From Lachnospiraceae bacterium UBA3689 (GTDB lineage: Bacteria > Bacillota > Clostridia > Lachnospirales > Lachnospiraceae), in assembly GCA_002371465.1 (NCBI GenBank), contig DFIU01000012.1, positions 1 through 54,054 of the forward strand: 54,054 nucleotides of DNA. The letters run 5' to 3'. Positions 17,755-25,536 of the stretch are shown here, piece by piece (positions within the stretch are counted from its first letter, which is position 1; the number at the start of each line of letters is the position of its first letter). Made by a program: the position numbers and the translations under genes. The notes under the pieces were generated by a model. The model saw nothing but the letters and a program-made list of their open reading frames with translations, searched no databases and was not told the origin of the DNA.

Positions 17755-18627
17755 TTGAAGGAATTCAAACCAGTCAAAGAAGGCAAAGTACGTGAGATCT
17801 ACGATATCGGAGACAGTCTGATCATGGTCGCCACTGACCGCATTTCTGCATTTGACGTCATTTTAAAGAACCAGGTCACCAAGAAGGGTACCGTTCTGAC
17901 GCAGATGAGCAGATTCTGGTTCGATTTTACGAAGGATATCATTCCGAATCACATGATCAGTGTGGATGTTGAGGATATGCCGGAATTTTTCCGCCAGCCG
18001 CAGTTTGACGGCAACAGCATGAAGGTAAAAAAGCTGAATATGCTTCCGATAGAGTGCATTGTCCGCGGCTATATTACCGGCTCCGGCTGGAAAAATTATC
18101 TAAAGGACGGCACCATCGCAGGTCTGGCTCTTCCGGAAGGGCTCAAGGAGTGCGGAAAGCTGCCGGAACCGCTCTACACACCCTCCACTAAGGCGGAGAT
18201 CGGCGATCATGATGAAAATATCAACTTCGAGCAGTCGGCCCAAGTTTTGGAGAAAATGTTCCCCGGTAAGGGGCAGCAGTATGCGGAGACCCTGCGGAAT
18301 TCTACGATTGCTCTTTACAAAAAATGCGCTGATTACGCGCTGACCCGCGGAATCATTATTGCGGATACAAAGTTTGAGTTTGGTCTTGATGAGGATGGAA
18401 ATGTCGTGCTTGGCGATGAAATGCTGACGCCGGACAGTTCCCGTTTCTGGCCGGTGGCAGGCTATGAAGAGGGGCACGATCAGCCCTCTTTTGATAAGCA
18501 GTATGTCCGCAACTGGCTGAAAGAGAATCCGGACAGCGGATATGACCTTCCCCAGGATGTCATCGACCGGACCATCGAAAAGTATAAGGAAGCCTATCAG
18601 CTTCTGACCGGCAGCGAGATTGAGTAA
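17755..18627 (+). CDS. purC: SAICAR synthetase (phosphoribosylaminoimidazole-succinocarboxamide synthase)
   Basis: 290 residues. It joins CAIR and aspartate with ATP to form SAICAR in purine synthesis. Diagnostic stretches are GKVREIYD near the start, ATDRISAFD, PIECIVRGYITGSGWK, and LGDEMLTPDSSRFW toward the end. The length matches the longer form of the family rather than the 235-residue form common in bacilli. TTG start at 17755 with GGAGGC 6 nt upstream. No other pur gene is adjacent. It separates two parts of the polysaccharide genes. Confidence 0.95.
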   Translation: MKEFKPVKEGKVREIYDIGDSLIMVATDRISAFDVILKNQVTKKGTVLTQMSRFWFDFTKDIIPNHMISVDVEDMPEFFRQPQFDGNSMKVKKLNMLPIECIVRGYITGSGWKNYLKDGTIAGLALPEGLKECGKLPEPLYTPSTKAEIGDHDENINFEQSAQVLEKMFPGKGQQYAETLRNSTIALYKKCADYALTRGIIIADTKFEFGLDEDGNVVLGDEMLTPDSSRFWPVAGYEEGHDQPSFDKQYVRNWLKENPDSGYDLPQDVIDRTIEKYKEAYQLLTGSEIE

Positions 18628-18657
18628 GCATTTGCCGGTTCTATTGGAATAGTTAGT

Positions 18658-18694
18658 ATCCCCCTTCAGCAAATATGCTGCAGGGGGATCTTTT
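18658..18694. terminator. Bidirectional terminator between purC and the AAA+ gene
   Basis: The arms 18658-18671 and 18676-18689 pair over 14 bp with one mismatch around an AATA loop, followed by TTTT. It lies just past purC and overlaps the stop of the convergent gene, so it probably serves both. Confidence 0.75.
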
Positions 18695-20603
18695 ATAGCT
18701 CCAACAGCTCTCGAATCATGGAATCGTCATATGTCACCGTCGTACAGCGCTCGGTTTCGATCCGGTAAAGGGCATTTGCAGCGATATGTTCGGCAGCCTG
18801 TTCCAGGTCACGCACCCCCGGCTGATTCTGAAAATGTTCCACAACGGCATTTACAGCTGCTTTTGTTAGGACACATTCTTTAGGCTGCATGCCCATGCGC
18901 TTCAGTATTTTCGGAAGGACGTAGTCTTTGAAAATAAGCCGCTTTTCCTCAGCCGTGTAGTCCGGTATATCGATGACGGCAAAGCGGGAGAGCAGAGGCG
19001 GACTGATTTTTGACTTGTCATTGGAAGTCGCAATCGGGTAAACCCCATCCGTGGGAATCCGACATTCGATGTAGTTGTCGGTAAAGCCCAGGTTGTCGAG
19101 CAGGGTCAGCAGAGCATCCGCTGGATTTCCGTTTGAACCGGAACCGCCGGATGCCTTGTCCAGCTCGTTGATGAGAAAGACCAGGTTGGAAGACCCCGCC
19201 TGTGAAAATGCCTCCATGATTCTTCCAGGTTTTGCGTTTGTATAGACCCTCGGACTGCCTGTCAGAGCCTCACTGTCGTGAATGGCACTCATATCGAGCG
19301 CCGCCCAGGGCAGTTTCAAGATTCTTGCTACTGCATAGGCGATCTGGGACTTTCCCGTTCCGGCGGGGCCATTTAAGAGGATTCCGTATGCCGGCAGGGT
19401 GTGAGTCCGGTTGATCTGAATAATGGTCTCGATGACGCGCTGTTTGACCTTCTCCATTCCATAGAGTTGGTCATTCAGAACCCGCCTTGCTTCTATGGGA
19501 TCAATCGCCTGAAAATGCGGATTCTCCCATTCGATGTTGAGCATGATCTGCAAGGCATGCTGGGCGTGGCGCTTTTCTTCCGGACTGATCGTCTCGGAAT
19601 CCAGCAGCCAGAGATTGCGGTGAGCCCAGTAGCGGATCTGCTCCGGCAGCGACTCTTCGGCGCAGCTGAGGAAATTTTTGATTGAAGCAAGGGAAGTCAG
19701 CTCCATATTTCCCTTTTCATAGTCCGGCTTGACGTCCTCCGCCGGTTCGTTTTTTGGATGGGACAGCAGCATACGGTGGATAACCAGCTGAAGGAGGGCA
19801 TCATTGGTTGTCTGCTGACTCTCATTGTCGATATCCCGTTCAACCGTGTGAATTTTATAGACAGCGTAGCCCCGGCTTGTCGGGGCACCGGACAGGCGAA
19901 CCAGAAATTTTTGATCAGCGAGCCAGTGATACAGGCGGACAAACCGTCTGTCGAGGCAAAGAATCGGTGCTTTTTTGTACTGACTTCCGCTTTCTGCCTG
20001 TTCCTGATATTCCAGACAAAAGCCTCGTTCCGGCTTTAAAAATGTTCCAATTAGATGGTGGGGCAGCTGCTTCTTTGCGCCATCAAGCACCATGATCGGG
20101 GTTTCCGGAGATGCAGACCGGCTGTCCTGCCAGAGCAATTCGACGGTTTCCGGCAGTTGAGCAGATTCTGAAGAAGACAGATCCTGCTTGAGGGGATCAT
20201 CGTCTGACTTGTTTGCGGTGACTTCTATGACAGAATCTGATCGATCCAGCTCAGCAGTGAGATGGGGGCTTTTGGCTGATTCAGAAGATGGCAGCTTTTC
20301 AGCCTGGGATGTGGCTTCAAAAGACCCGCCATGCGGGGAAATCCAGTCTTTGAGCCGGGTGCGGCTGTCGTCGCTCATCGCAGTCAGAGCTTCCTCTCTT
20401 GTCCGGGAGATTCCGTCATCTTCCTCAATCACCCCCTGCATCCGGTAACTGTCAATCAACTGCTCAAGCGCAGACCGGTCAATTTCCTGATTTCGATCGC
20501 GGATTAAAATCTCCACAAAGGAATTGATGTCCTCAATCCCGCTGTCATTGAGAAACTGGGCAAATCTAAGACCGCGCTGTTTCAGAATTTCTTCAAATGT
20601 CAT
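18693..20603 (-). CDS. Lon-like AAA+ ATPase without a protease domain
   Basis: 636 residues, minus strand. Residues 1-370 are of unknown type, with a Ser/Glu-rich, low-complexity stretch at about 85-165. The C-terminal part is an AAA+ module close to Lon: Walker A GPAGTGKS (412-419), sensor 1 IATSN, Arg-finger region PPLLSRF, and a helical sensor 2 region with PGVRDLEQAAEHIAANA. The Walker B motif is LVFLINELDK, with Asn479 in place of the usual Asp before Glu480. The protein ends right after the AAA+ lid, so the Lon serine-lysine protease is absent. Transcribed alone from its own promoter. Role unknown. Confidence 0.75.
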   Translation of the reverse strand: MTFEEILKQRGLRFAQFLNDSGIEDINSFVEILIRDRNQEIDRSALEQLIDSYRMQGVIEEDDGISRTREEALTAMSDDSRTRLKDWISPHGGSFEATSQAEKLPSSESAKSPHLTAELDRSDSVIEVTANKSDDDPLKQDLSSSESAQLPETVELLWQDSRSASPETPIMVLDGAKKQLPHHLIGTFLKPERGFCLEYQEQAESGSQYKKAPILCLDRRFVRLYHWLADQKFLVRLSGAPTSRGYAVYKIHTVERDIDNESQQTTNDALLQLVIHRMLLSHPKNEPAEDVKPDYEKGNMELTSLASIKNFLSCAEESLPEQIRYWAHRNLWLLDSETISPEEKRHAQHALQIMLNIEWENPHFQAIDPIEARRVLNDQLYGMEKVKQRVIETIIQINRTHTLPAYGILLNGPAGTGKSQIAYAVARILKLPWAALDMSAIHDSEALTGSPRVYTNAKPGRIMEAFSQAGSSNLVFLINELDKASGGSGSNGNPADALLTLLDNLGFTDNYIECRIPTDGVYPIATSNDKSKISPPLLSRFAVIDIPDYTAEEKRLIFKDYVLPKILKRMGMQPKECVLTKAAVNAVVEHFQNQPGVRDLEQAAEHIAANALYRIETERCTTVTYDDSMIRELLEL

Positions 20604-20632
20604 AGTAAACCTTTCTGCGTGAGCTGCTCCAT

Positions 20633-20660
20633 ATCTTATCTAGCTTCTATTTTAAGGCAA
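20633..20660 (-). promoter_or_regulatory. Promoter of the Lon-like AAA+ gene
   Basis: On the minus strand, TTGCCT (20660-20655), a 16-nt spacer and TAAGAT (20638-20633). An AAAGG Shine-Dalgarno lies 7 nt before the ATG at 20603. Confidence 0.45.
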
Positions 20661-20846
20661 GTGCCAAGGGGATGTCTATGCAAACAAAAGGCAGATACCG
20701 GTGGATGCCTGTGATTCTGTAAAAAATCCCTGTTACACTTATTCATGTGGTAGAATTAGATCTACTGAGTGAAAGAACGACATTGATGTTGCATATCTTT
20801 GTGTAAGAGGTACTTGATCAGCAGATATGGGGAGATAGAACGATTG

Positions 20847-21833
20847 ATGAGTGATCAGATTATTTTTTGCTATGTAGATAAAGATCGAGAAGGTCTATTT
20901 CGGGACCTCACGGATGAGAACAGTGGGATAGCATTTTTATCTTCTCATAAGGTGTACACTGGTAAAATCAGTCGGCTTATAGAAAGAATTCTGCTGTCCA
21001 ATCACTTAAGTGGAAGGGCAATGGATCCATTACAAAGACGATGCTATAATCTGGATGCTTATGATTATCAGAAGGATAGTCGGTACTACTTGATAATTCC
21101 GTCAACCAGCATCAGCAAACTTTCGGCGGAATATTTGAGCGCGTTTAGAAGGTCTCATCAGAATGTGAGACTGATCGCATTATTGACAGATTCGATGCAT
21201 GCCAGTTCTCCTCATTTGCAGTATGTCAGACCGAAGTTGCAGAATGAACTTTGGGACTTGATTTTAACGTATGACAAGCACGATGCGGAGGAATATGGAT
21301 TTCAGTGGATTGGCTATTCTTATTATTCGATTCAGCCGGATGTCCGCACGGATGAGATTCCTTCTGACCTGTACTATGTTGGATATAATAAAGGAAATCG
21401 GGAATCCCTGATTAGCAGTCTTTATCATGTTTCTATAAAAAATGGTGTAAGGAGCAGATTCGATATTGTGAGTAAACAGAGATCTGATGACCCGGATCTG
21501 CCTTACTTAAAAAAGAAGCTTCGCTACCGGGATGTTCTTAGTCGCGTTCAATCTAGCAATACGATTCTGGAAGTTTTGCAAGAGGGACAGGAGCAGCAGT
21601 CGATCCGATATTTTGAGGCTGTCATCTATAACAAAAAGCTTCTGTCTACAAATGTCCATATCACGGAACTTCCCTATTATGACAGCCGGTATATGAAGTC
21701 TTTCAACTCACTTGAAGAGATTGATTTTGATTGGGTGAAGCGAAAAGAAGAAATTGACTATGGCTATCTAGGGGATTTTTCGCCTTTGGGCATGGTCAAT
21801 ACGATCAAAGATTATTTTAAGATAAAGAAATAA
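20847..21833 (+). CDS. Polysaccharide biosynthesis protein, glycosyltransferase-like
   Basis: 328 residues, soluble. The C-terminal stretch ILEVLQEGQEQQSIRYFEAV followed by YNKKLLSTN has the pattern (E-hydrophobic-Q-x-GQ...R-x-x-EA...K-K-L-hydrophobic-T/S-N) of an unnamed glycosyltransferase-like family in Firmicute and Bacteroidetes capsule loci. WDLILTYDKHDAEEYGF in the middle fits the same family. The start is ATG at 20847 (or TTG at 20844) behind GGGGAG. The flippase gene starts 9 nt later, so the two form an operon. Substrate unknown. Confidence 0.6.
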   Translation: MSDQIIFCYVDKDREGLFRDLTDENSGIAFLSSHKVYTGKISRLIERILLSNHLSGRAMDPLQRRCYNLDAYDYQKDSRYYLIIPSTSISKLSAEYLSAFRRSHQNVRLIALLTDSMHASSPHLQYVRPKLQNELWDLILTYDKHDAEEYGFQWIGYSYYSIQPDVRTDEIPSDLYYVGYNKGNRESLISSLYHVSIKNGVRSRFDIVSKQRSDDPDLPYLKKKLRYRDVLSRVQSSNTILEVLQEGQEQQSIRYFEAVIYNKKLLSTNVHITELPYYDSRYMKSFNSLEEIDFDWVKRKEEIDYGYLGDFSPLGMVNTIKDYFKIKK

Positions 21834-21842
21834 CAGGTTAAA

Positions 21843-23285
21843 ATGCGTAATAAATCTCTAAAAACAAATGCGATCCTAAATACAATCAAGCAATGCTGCA
21901 CCGTTATCATCCCTCTGATTACATATCCCTATGTTTCCAGAGCTTTAGGAGCAGCAAATTATGGAAAATTCAGTTTTTCGGATTCAATCATCAACATCCT
22001 GATGGTCATTGCTTCTTTGGGGATTCCTACTTATGCAGTCAGGGAAGGTTCCAGAATCCGGGATGACTACGAAAAAATAAAAAAGTTTGCCTCGGAAATC
22101 TATTCGATCAATATCGCCGCCATGATTGGCACTTATATTTTGGCGATTTGGTTGATTTTAAATATCGATCGTTTGGGCAGAAATGCAGTTGTCACCTACC
22201 TGCTCAGCATCAATATCCTGTCCAGCGTAATTGGCAAGGATTGGATCAATACGATTTATGAAGATTTCCGTTTTATCACGATTCGCTATATTCTGTTCCA
22301 GATAATGGCGACCGTATTTATTTTTGTCTTTGTACACAAACCCAGTGATTATATTATTTATACCTGCGTCATGTTGTTCGCAAATTCCGGCGGATATTTT
22401 TTGAACTATTTTTATACCAAACGTTATATCAAGGTACGACTTACCTGGAAAGTCCACTTAAAAAAGCACATCAAGCCAATTTTATATTTATTTGGTGTTG
22501 CTTTGGCGATCCAGATATATGTGAGATCGGATATCGCTGTGCTGGGATTTCTTAGATCAGACAGGGAAGTTGGCATCTATACCCTGACGACCAAGATCTA
22601 CACAGTGGTTAAGTCACTTTTAAATGCTGTTATCGTCGTGACAATCCCAAGACTTTCCAATTACCTGGGAACGGGGAAAGAGGGGGAATATAACCGACTT
22701 TTAAATAAATTGAGGCAGTACCTGCATACGCTCATATTTCCCTGTGTGGTGGGTTTGTTTTTGGAAAGCAAAAATGTAATGCTTCTTATGGGAGGAAAGG
22801 AATACAACTCCGGTACGGCAGCGCTTGAGATCCTCTGTGTTGCTTTAGGTTTTGCCGTTTTAGGCTGCTTTTATTCGCAAGGAGTTTTGGTTCCGAACCG
22901 AAGAGAGAAGTATTTCTTTTTAGCGACGATTGTTTCTGCCGTAGAAAATATTGTCTTGAATATTATCCTGATCCCTTATTGGGGGATGGCAGGAGCTGCC
23001 TTTACGACTGTTCTGGCAGAGTTTCTAGTGGTCGCGATCTCGAAATACTTTATACGAGATGTCTATAAAGCGAAATGGAATCGGGATGCCATATCCATTT
23101 TAGTGGGCTGCCTTGGCATTATAGGAGTTTGCTTGGCTGTCAATCAACTCAAGATTAACTATCTGATTTCCTTGGGTGTCTCTATCATCGGATCAACAAT
23201 TGTTTATGCCGTCATTTTGATTGCGATGAAAAATGAAGCCATGAAGGACCTGGTTCAAAGCCTACTTAAGAGGATAAAGCGCTAA
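21843..23285 (+). CDS. wzx: Wzx-type flippase (oligosaccharide exporter)
   Basis: 480 residues with 12-14 membrane helices. The start LKTNAILNTIKQC followed by PLITYPYVSRALGAANYGKFSF is the classic Wzx/RfbX pattern of the MOP superfamily. It moves undecaprenyl-linked repeat units to the outer face of the membrane for polymerisation. It is the flippase that the polysaccharide cluster at 5.6-17.6 kb otherwise lacks, although purC and a minus-strand gene lie between. Confidence 0.9.
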   Translation: MRNKSLKTNAILNTIKQCCTVIIPLITYPYVSRALGAANYGKFSFSDSIINILMVIASLGIPTYAVREGSRIRDDYEKIKKFASEIYSINIAAMIGTYILAIWLILNIDRLGRNAVVTYLLSINILSSVIGKDWINTIYEDFRFITIRYILFQIMATVFIFVFVHKPSDYIIYTCVMLFANSGGYFLNYFYTKRYIKVRLTWKVHLKKHIKPILYLFGVALAIQIYVRSDIAVLGFLRSDREVGIYTLTTKIYTVVKSLLNAVIVVTIPRLSNYLGTGKEGEYNRLLNKLRQYLHTLIFPCVVGLFLESKNVMLLMGGKEYNSGTAALEILCVALGFAVLGCFYSQGVLVPNRREKYFFLATIVSAVENIVLNIILIPYWGMAGAAFTTVLAEFLVVAISKYFIRDVYKAKWNRDAISILVGCLGIIGVCLAVNQLKINYLISLGVSIIGSTIVYAVILIAMKNEAMKDLVQSLLKRIKR

Positions 23286-23300
23286 ATGTGATCTGAATGA

Positions 23301-23510
23301 TCTATCACTGGGGAAGTCCAAAACACGAGTAGAATCAAACAAAACTCGCTGGAGATAGATGTACTCTATAAAAAGAATGGAAAATATGTGGGTAGTGATT
23401 TGACGTATGTTTACAATCTTGAAGCTGGAGTATCGACAGAATTTGAAATACAGCCATACGAGCATATCGATCATGATTCGATTGAGCTTGTTGCAATACT
23501 TCAAAACTAG
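23301..23510 (+). pseudogene. Fragment of an FxLYD-domain protein
   Basis: A 69-codon open stretch follows an in-frame TGA, has no start codon and ends in TAG at 23508-23510. Its translation has the pattern GEVQN...SLEIDVLYKKNGKYVGS then YVYNLEAGVSTEFEI. This is the beta-sandwich signature of FxLYD-type domains of secreted lipoproteins (G-x-V-x-N, a strand, NGK-V, L-x-x-G-x-x-x-x-F). It looks like the 3' end of a lost gene. The domain name is from pattern recognition only. Confidence 0.5.
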
Positions 23511-23603
23511 TCTTTACTGGAACCGACGTGGAAAAGGATCTGGAAGGATTGCAGACCATGTAGGTGCTGGGCAGAAATATGGCTTTCCTACTCCGGGCTA
23601 TCA

Positions 23604-23679
23604 ATGCGGAAAAGAAGGTTCATGGACTGCTGGAATAGTAAGCCCCCCATTAGAAATGGGGTTGGTAGCTTATCCGCAT
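23604..23679 (+). other. Nested inverted repeats (possible structured RNA or IS end)
   Basis: ATGCGGA (23604-23610) pairs with TCCGCAT (23673-23679). Inside it TAAGC (23639-23643) pairs with GCTTA (23668-23672). Inside that CCCCATT (23645-23651) pairs with AATGGGG (23655-23661). The right arms of the outer two stems abut. Nothing coding is recognisable here. The rest of 23511-23758 shows no gene I can support. Confidence 0.35.
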
Positions 23680-23758
23680 AGCGAATGTATGCTCAGATTG
23701 ATCCCCTACACCAGCGGAGGGACTAGCCGTTTTACCATCCGATGTGATAGAATAACTA

Positions 23759-23764
23759 TATAAT
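23759..23764 (+). promoter_or_regulatory. -10 element of the ferritin gene
   Basis: TATAAT, 36 nt before the ferritin ATG, with AGGGAGGT as ribosome binding site. No good -35 is visible at the normal distance. An activator or alternative spacing may be involved. Confidence 0.4.
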
Positions 23765-23800
23765 GATTTTTACTTTTAGACCAAAGAGGGAGGTCATAAC

Positions 23801-24313
23801 ATGTTAGATACAAAAGTAAGAGACTTAGTAAATGAACAGATCAATAAAGAGTTTTATTCTGCCTATCTGTATCTGGATTTTGCGGATTATTACGAAGATA
23901 AGGGGCTGGACGGTTTTGCTAACTGGTTCGATGTTCAGGCTCAGGAGGAAATGGACCACGCTATGCTGATGCGGACCTATATGCACAACAACGGCGAGCA
24001 TGTCGTCCTGGAGGCAATTGCCAAGCCGGACCTGACCTATGAAGAGTTGGACAGCCCATTAAAAGCAGCTCTTGAGCATGAGCAGTTCATTACTAACAGC
24101 ATTAACGTCATCTATAAGGCGGCAAGCGACGTCAACGATTATCGGACTATGCAGTTCTATGACTGGTTTGTCAAGGAGCAGGGAGAGGAAGAGAAGAATG
24201 CGGACGATCTGATCAAGAAGTTTGAACTTTTTGGAAAGGATCCCAAGGGACTTTACTCTCTGAATCAGGAACTTCTCGCAAGAACTTATGCAGCGCCCAA
24301 TGTAACGGTATAA
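23801..24313 (+). CDS. ftn: Ferritin (bacterial, non-haem)
   Basis: 170 residues, the normal length. It stores iron as a mineral in a 24-subunit shell. The four-helix bundle has the ferroxidase ligands in NKEFYSAYLYLDFADYYED, AQEEMDHAMLM and KEQGEEEKNADDL. It is the first of three oxidative-stress and iron genes with 50-80 nt gaps and the same direction, so joint transcription with rubrerythrin and superoxide reductase is plausible. Confidence 0.95.
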   Translation: MLDTKVRDLVNEQINKEFYSAYLYLDFADYYEDKGLDGFANWFDVQAQEEMDHAMLMRTYMHNNGEHVVLEAIAKPDLTYEELDSPLKAALEHEQFITNSINVIYKAASDVNDYRTMQFYDWFVKEQGEEEKNADDLIKKFELFGKDPKGLYSLNQELLARTYAAPNVTV

Positions 24314-24382
24314 AAGCTGCTTAAGAATATAAGCCGGAACTTTTTGCAAAGTTCTCAATAAGCTTTTGAAAGGAGTGTACAA

Positions 24383-25033
24383 ATGAAATATGTTTGCAAG
24401 GTGTGCGGATATGTCTACGAAGGTGACAATCCGCCGGAAGAGTGCCCCAAGTGTCACCAGAAGGGAGTGTTTGAGGCTGTAACGGAAGATAAGGCGAAGA
24501 ATCCTTACGCCGGAACAAAGACTGAGAAGAACCTCCTTGAGGCGTTTGCCGGTGAGTCACAGGCGCGAAACAAGTATACCTTTTTTGCGGAAGTGGCAAG
24601 GAGACAGGGCTTTGAGCAGATTGCTGCCATCTTTGAAAGAACGGCGATCAATGAGATGTCCCATGCCAGAATGTGGGCGACGGCGGTCGGTCTTGTCGGC
24701 GATACGGCTGAGAATCTGAATTCCGCGGCTGCAGGCGAGAACTATGAGTGGACCGATATGTATGAGCGGATGGCAAAAGAAGCTGATGAAGAAGGCTTCC
24801 ATGATCTTGCCGAAGATTTCCGCGGTGTTGCAGCGATCGAGAAGACCCATGAGGAACGCTACCGTAAGCTGCTTCATAATGTTGAGATGAAGGAAGTCTT
24901 CAAAAAGAGTGAAGTTAAAGTGTGGGAATGCCGCAACTGCGGTCATATCGTCGTCGGAACTGAAGCTCCGGATGTCTGCCCGGTCTGCAAGTATTCCCAG
25001 TCGTTCTTTGAAGTACGCGCTGAAAATTATTGA
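24383..25033 (+). CDS. Rubrerythrin with rubredoxin domains at both ends
   Basis: 216 residues. It reduces hydrogen peroxide in the cytoplasm of anaerobes. Residues 1-35 form a rubredoxin-like site (CKVCG and CPKCH). Residues 45-175 are the di-iron erythrin domain with Glu/His ligands in AFAGESQARNKY, INEMSHARMW and IEKTHEERY. The C-terminus is a second rubredoxin-like site (CRNCG and CPVCK). Classical rubrerythrin has only the C-terminal site and reverse rubrerythrin only the N-terminal one. AAAGGAG precedes the ATG. The stop is 17 nt before the superoxide reductase start. Confidence 0.92.
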   Translation: MKYVCKVCGYVYEGDNPPEECPKCHQKGVFEAVTEDKAKNPYAGTKTEKNLLEAFAGESQARNKYTFFAEVARRQGFEQIAAIFERTAINEMSHARMWATAVGLVGDTAENLNSAAAGENYEWTDMYERMAKEADEEGFHDLAEDFRGVAAIEKTHEERYRKLLHNVEMKEVFKKSEVKVWECRNCGHIVVGTEAPDVCPVCKYSQSFFEVRAENY

Positions 25034-25050
25034 TCGAAGGAGGTTTAAAT

Positions 25051-25425
25051 ATGGTATTTTATCGCTGCAATAAATGCGGAAACCTGGTTACATTTTTAAC
25101 CGGGAAGAAGTCTACCCCGGTATGCTGCGGGGAGACCATGCAGGAAGTTGTCGCCAACACGACTGACGCGGCTCAGGAAAAGCATGTTCCGGTCGTTGCC
25201 TGCGAAGGCAATACGGTAACGGTCCGCGTCGGCTCTGTCGAGCATCCGATGACAGAAGAACATTATATCCAGTTCATCATTCTGGAGACCAGCCAGGGCT
25301 ATCAGAAGAAGGACTTAAAGCCGGGCGACGCTCCGTGCGCGGCCTTTGCTCTTGCTGAGGGCGAAAAACCGGTTGCTGCATATGAGTACTGCAATCTTCA
25401 CGGCCTTTGGAAGGCGGAAATCTGA
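25051..25425 (+). CDS. dfx: Desulfoferrodoxin / superoxide reductase (2Fe type)
   Basis: 124 residues. It reduces superoxide to hydrogen peroxide without making oxygen. The N-terminus has the desulforedoxin centre: Cys6, Cys9, Cys25, Cys26. The catalytic centre has QEKHVP, EHPMTEEH and the CNLH motif that give four His and one Cys. ATG at 25051 has a perfect AGGAGG upstream. Together with the upstream rubrerythrin, superoxide goes to peroxide and then to water, and ferritin holds the released iron. Confidence 0.94.
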   Translation: MVFYRCNKCGNLVTFLTGKKSTPVCCGETMQEVVANTTDAAQEKHVPVVACEGNTVTVRVGSVEHPMTEEHYIQFIILETSQGYQKKDLKPGDAPCAAFALAEGEKPVAAYEYCNLHGLWKAEI

Positions 25426-25472
25426 ACCTTGACTGCTGTTCCAACAGTCAATGCTAGATCGGAAAATTTATG

Positions 25473-25518
25473 AAAGGAACGGCAGTTGCTTCTAAGGGGA
25501 ACTGCCGTTCCTTTTTGC
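25473..25518 (+). terminator. Rho-independent terminator of the oxidative-stress genes
   Basis: A perfect 15-bp stem, AAAGGAACGGCAGTT (25473-25487) against 25500-25514, with a 12-nt loop and a T run. It lies between the superoxide reductase and the radical SAM gene. Confidence 0.9.
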
Positions 25519-25536
25519 GAAGAAAGGAGGCAAGAG

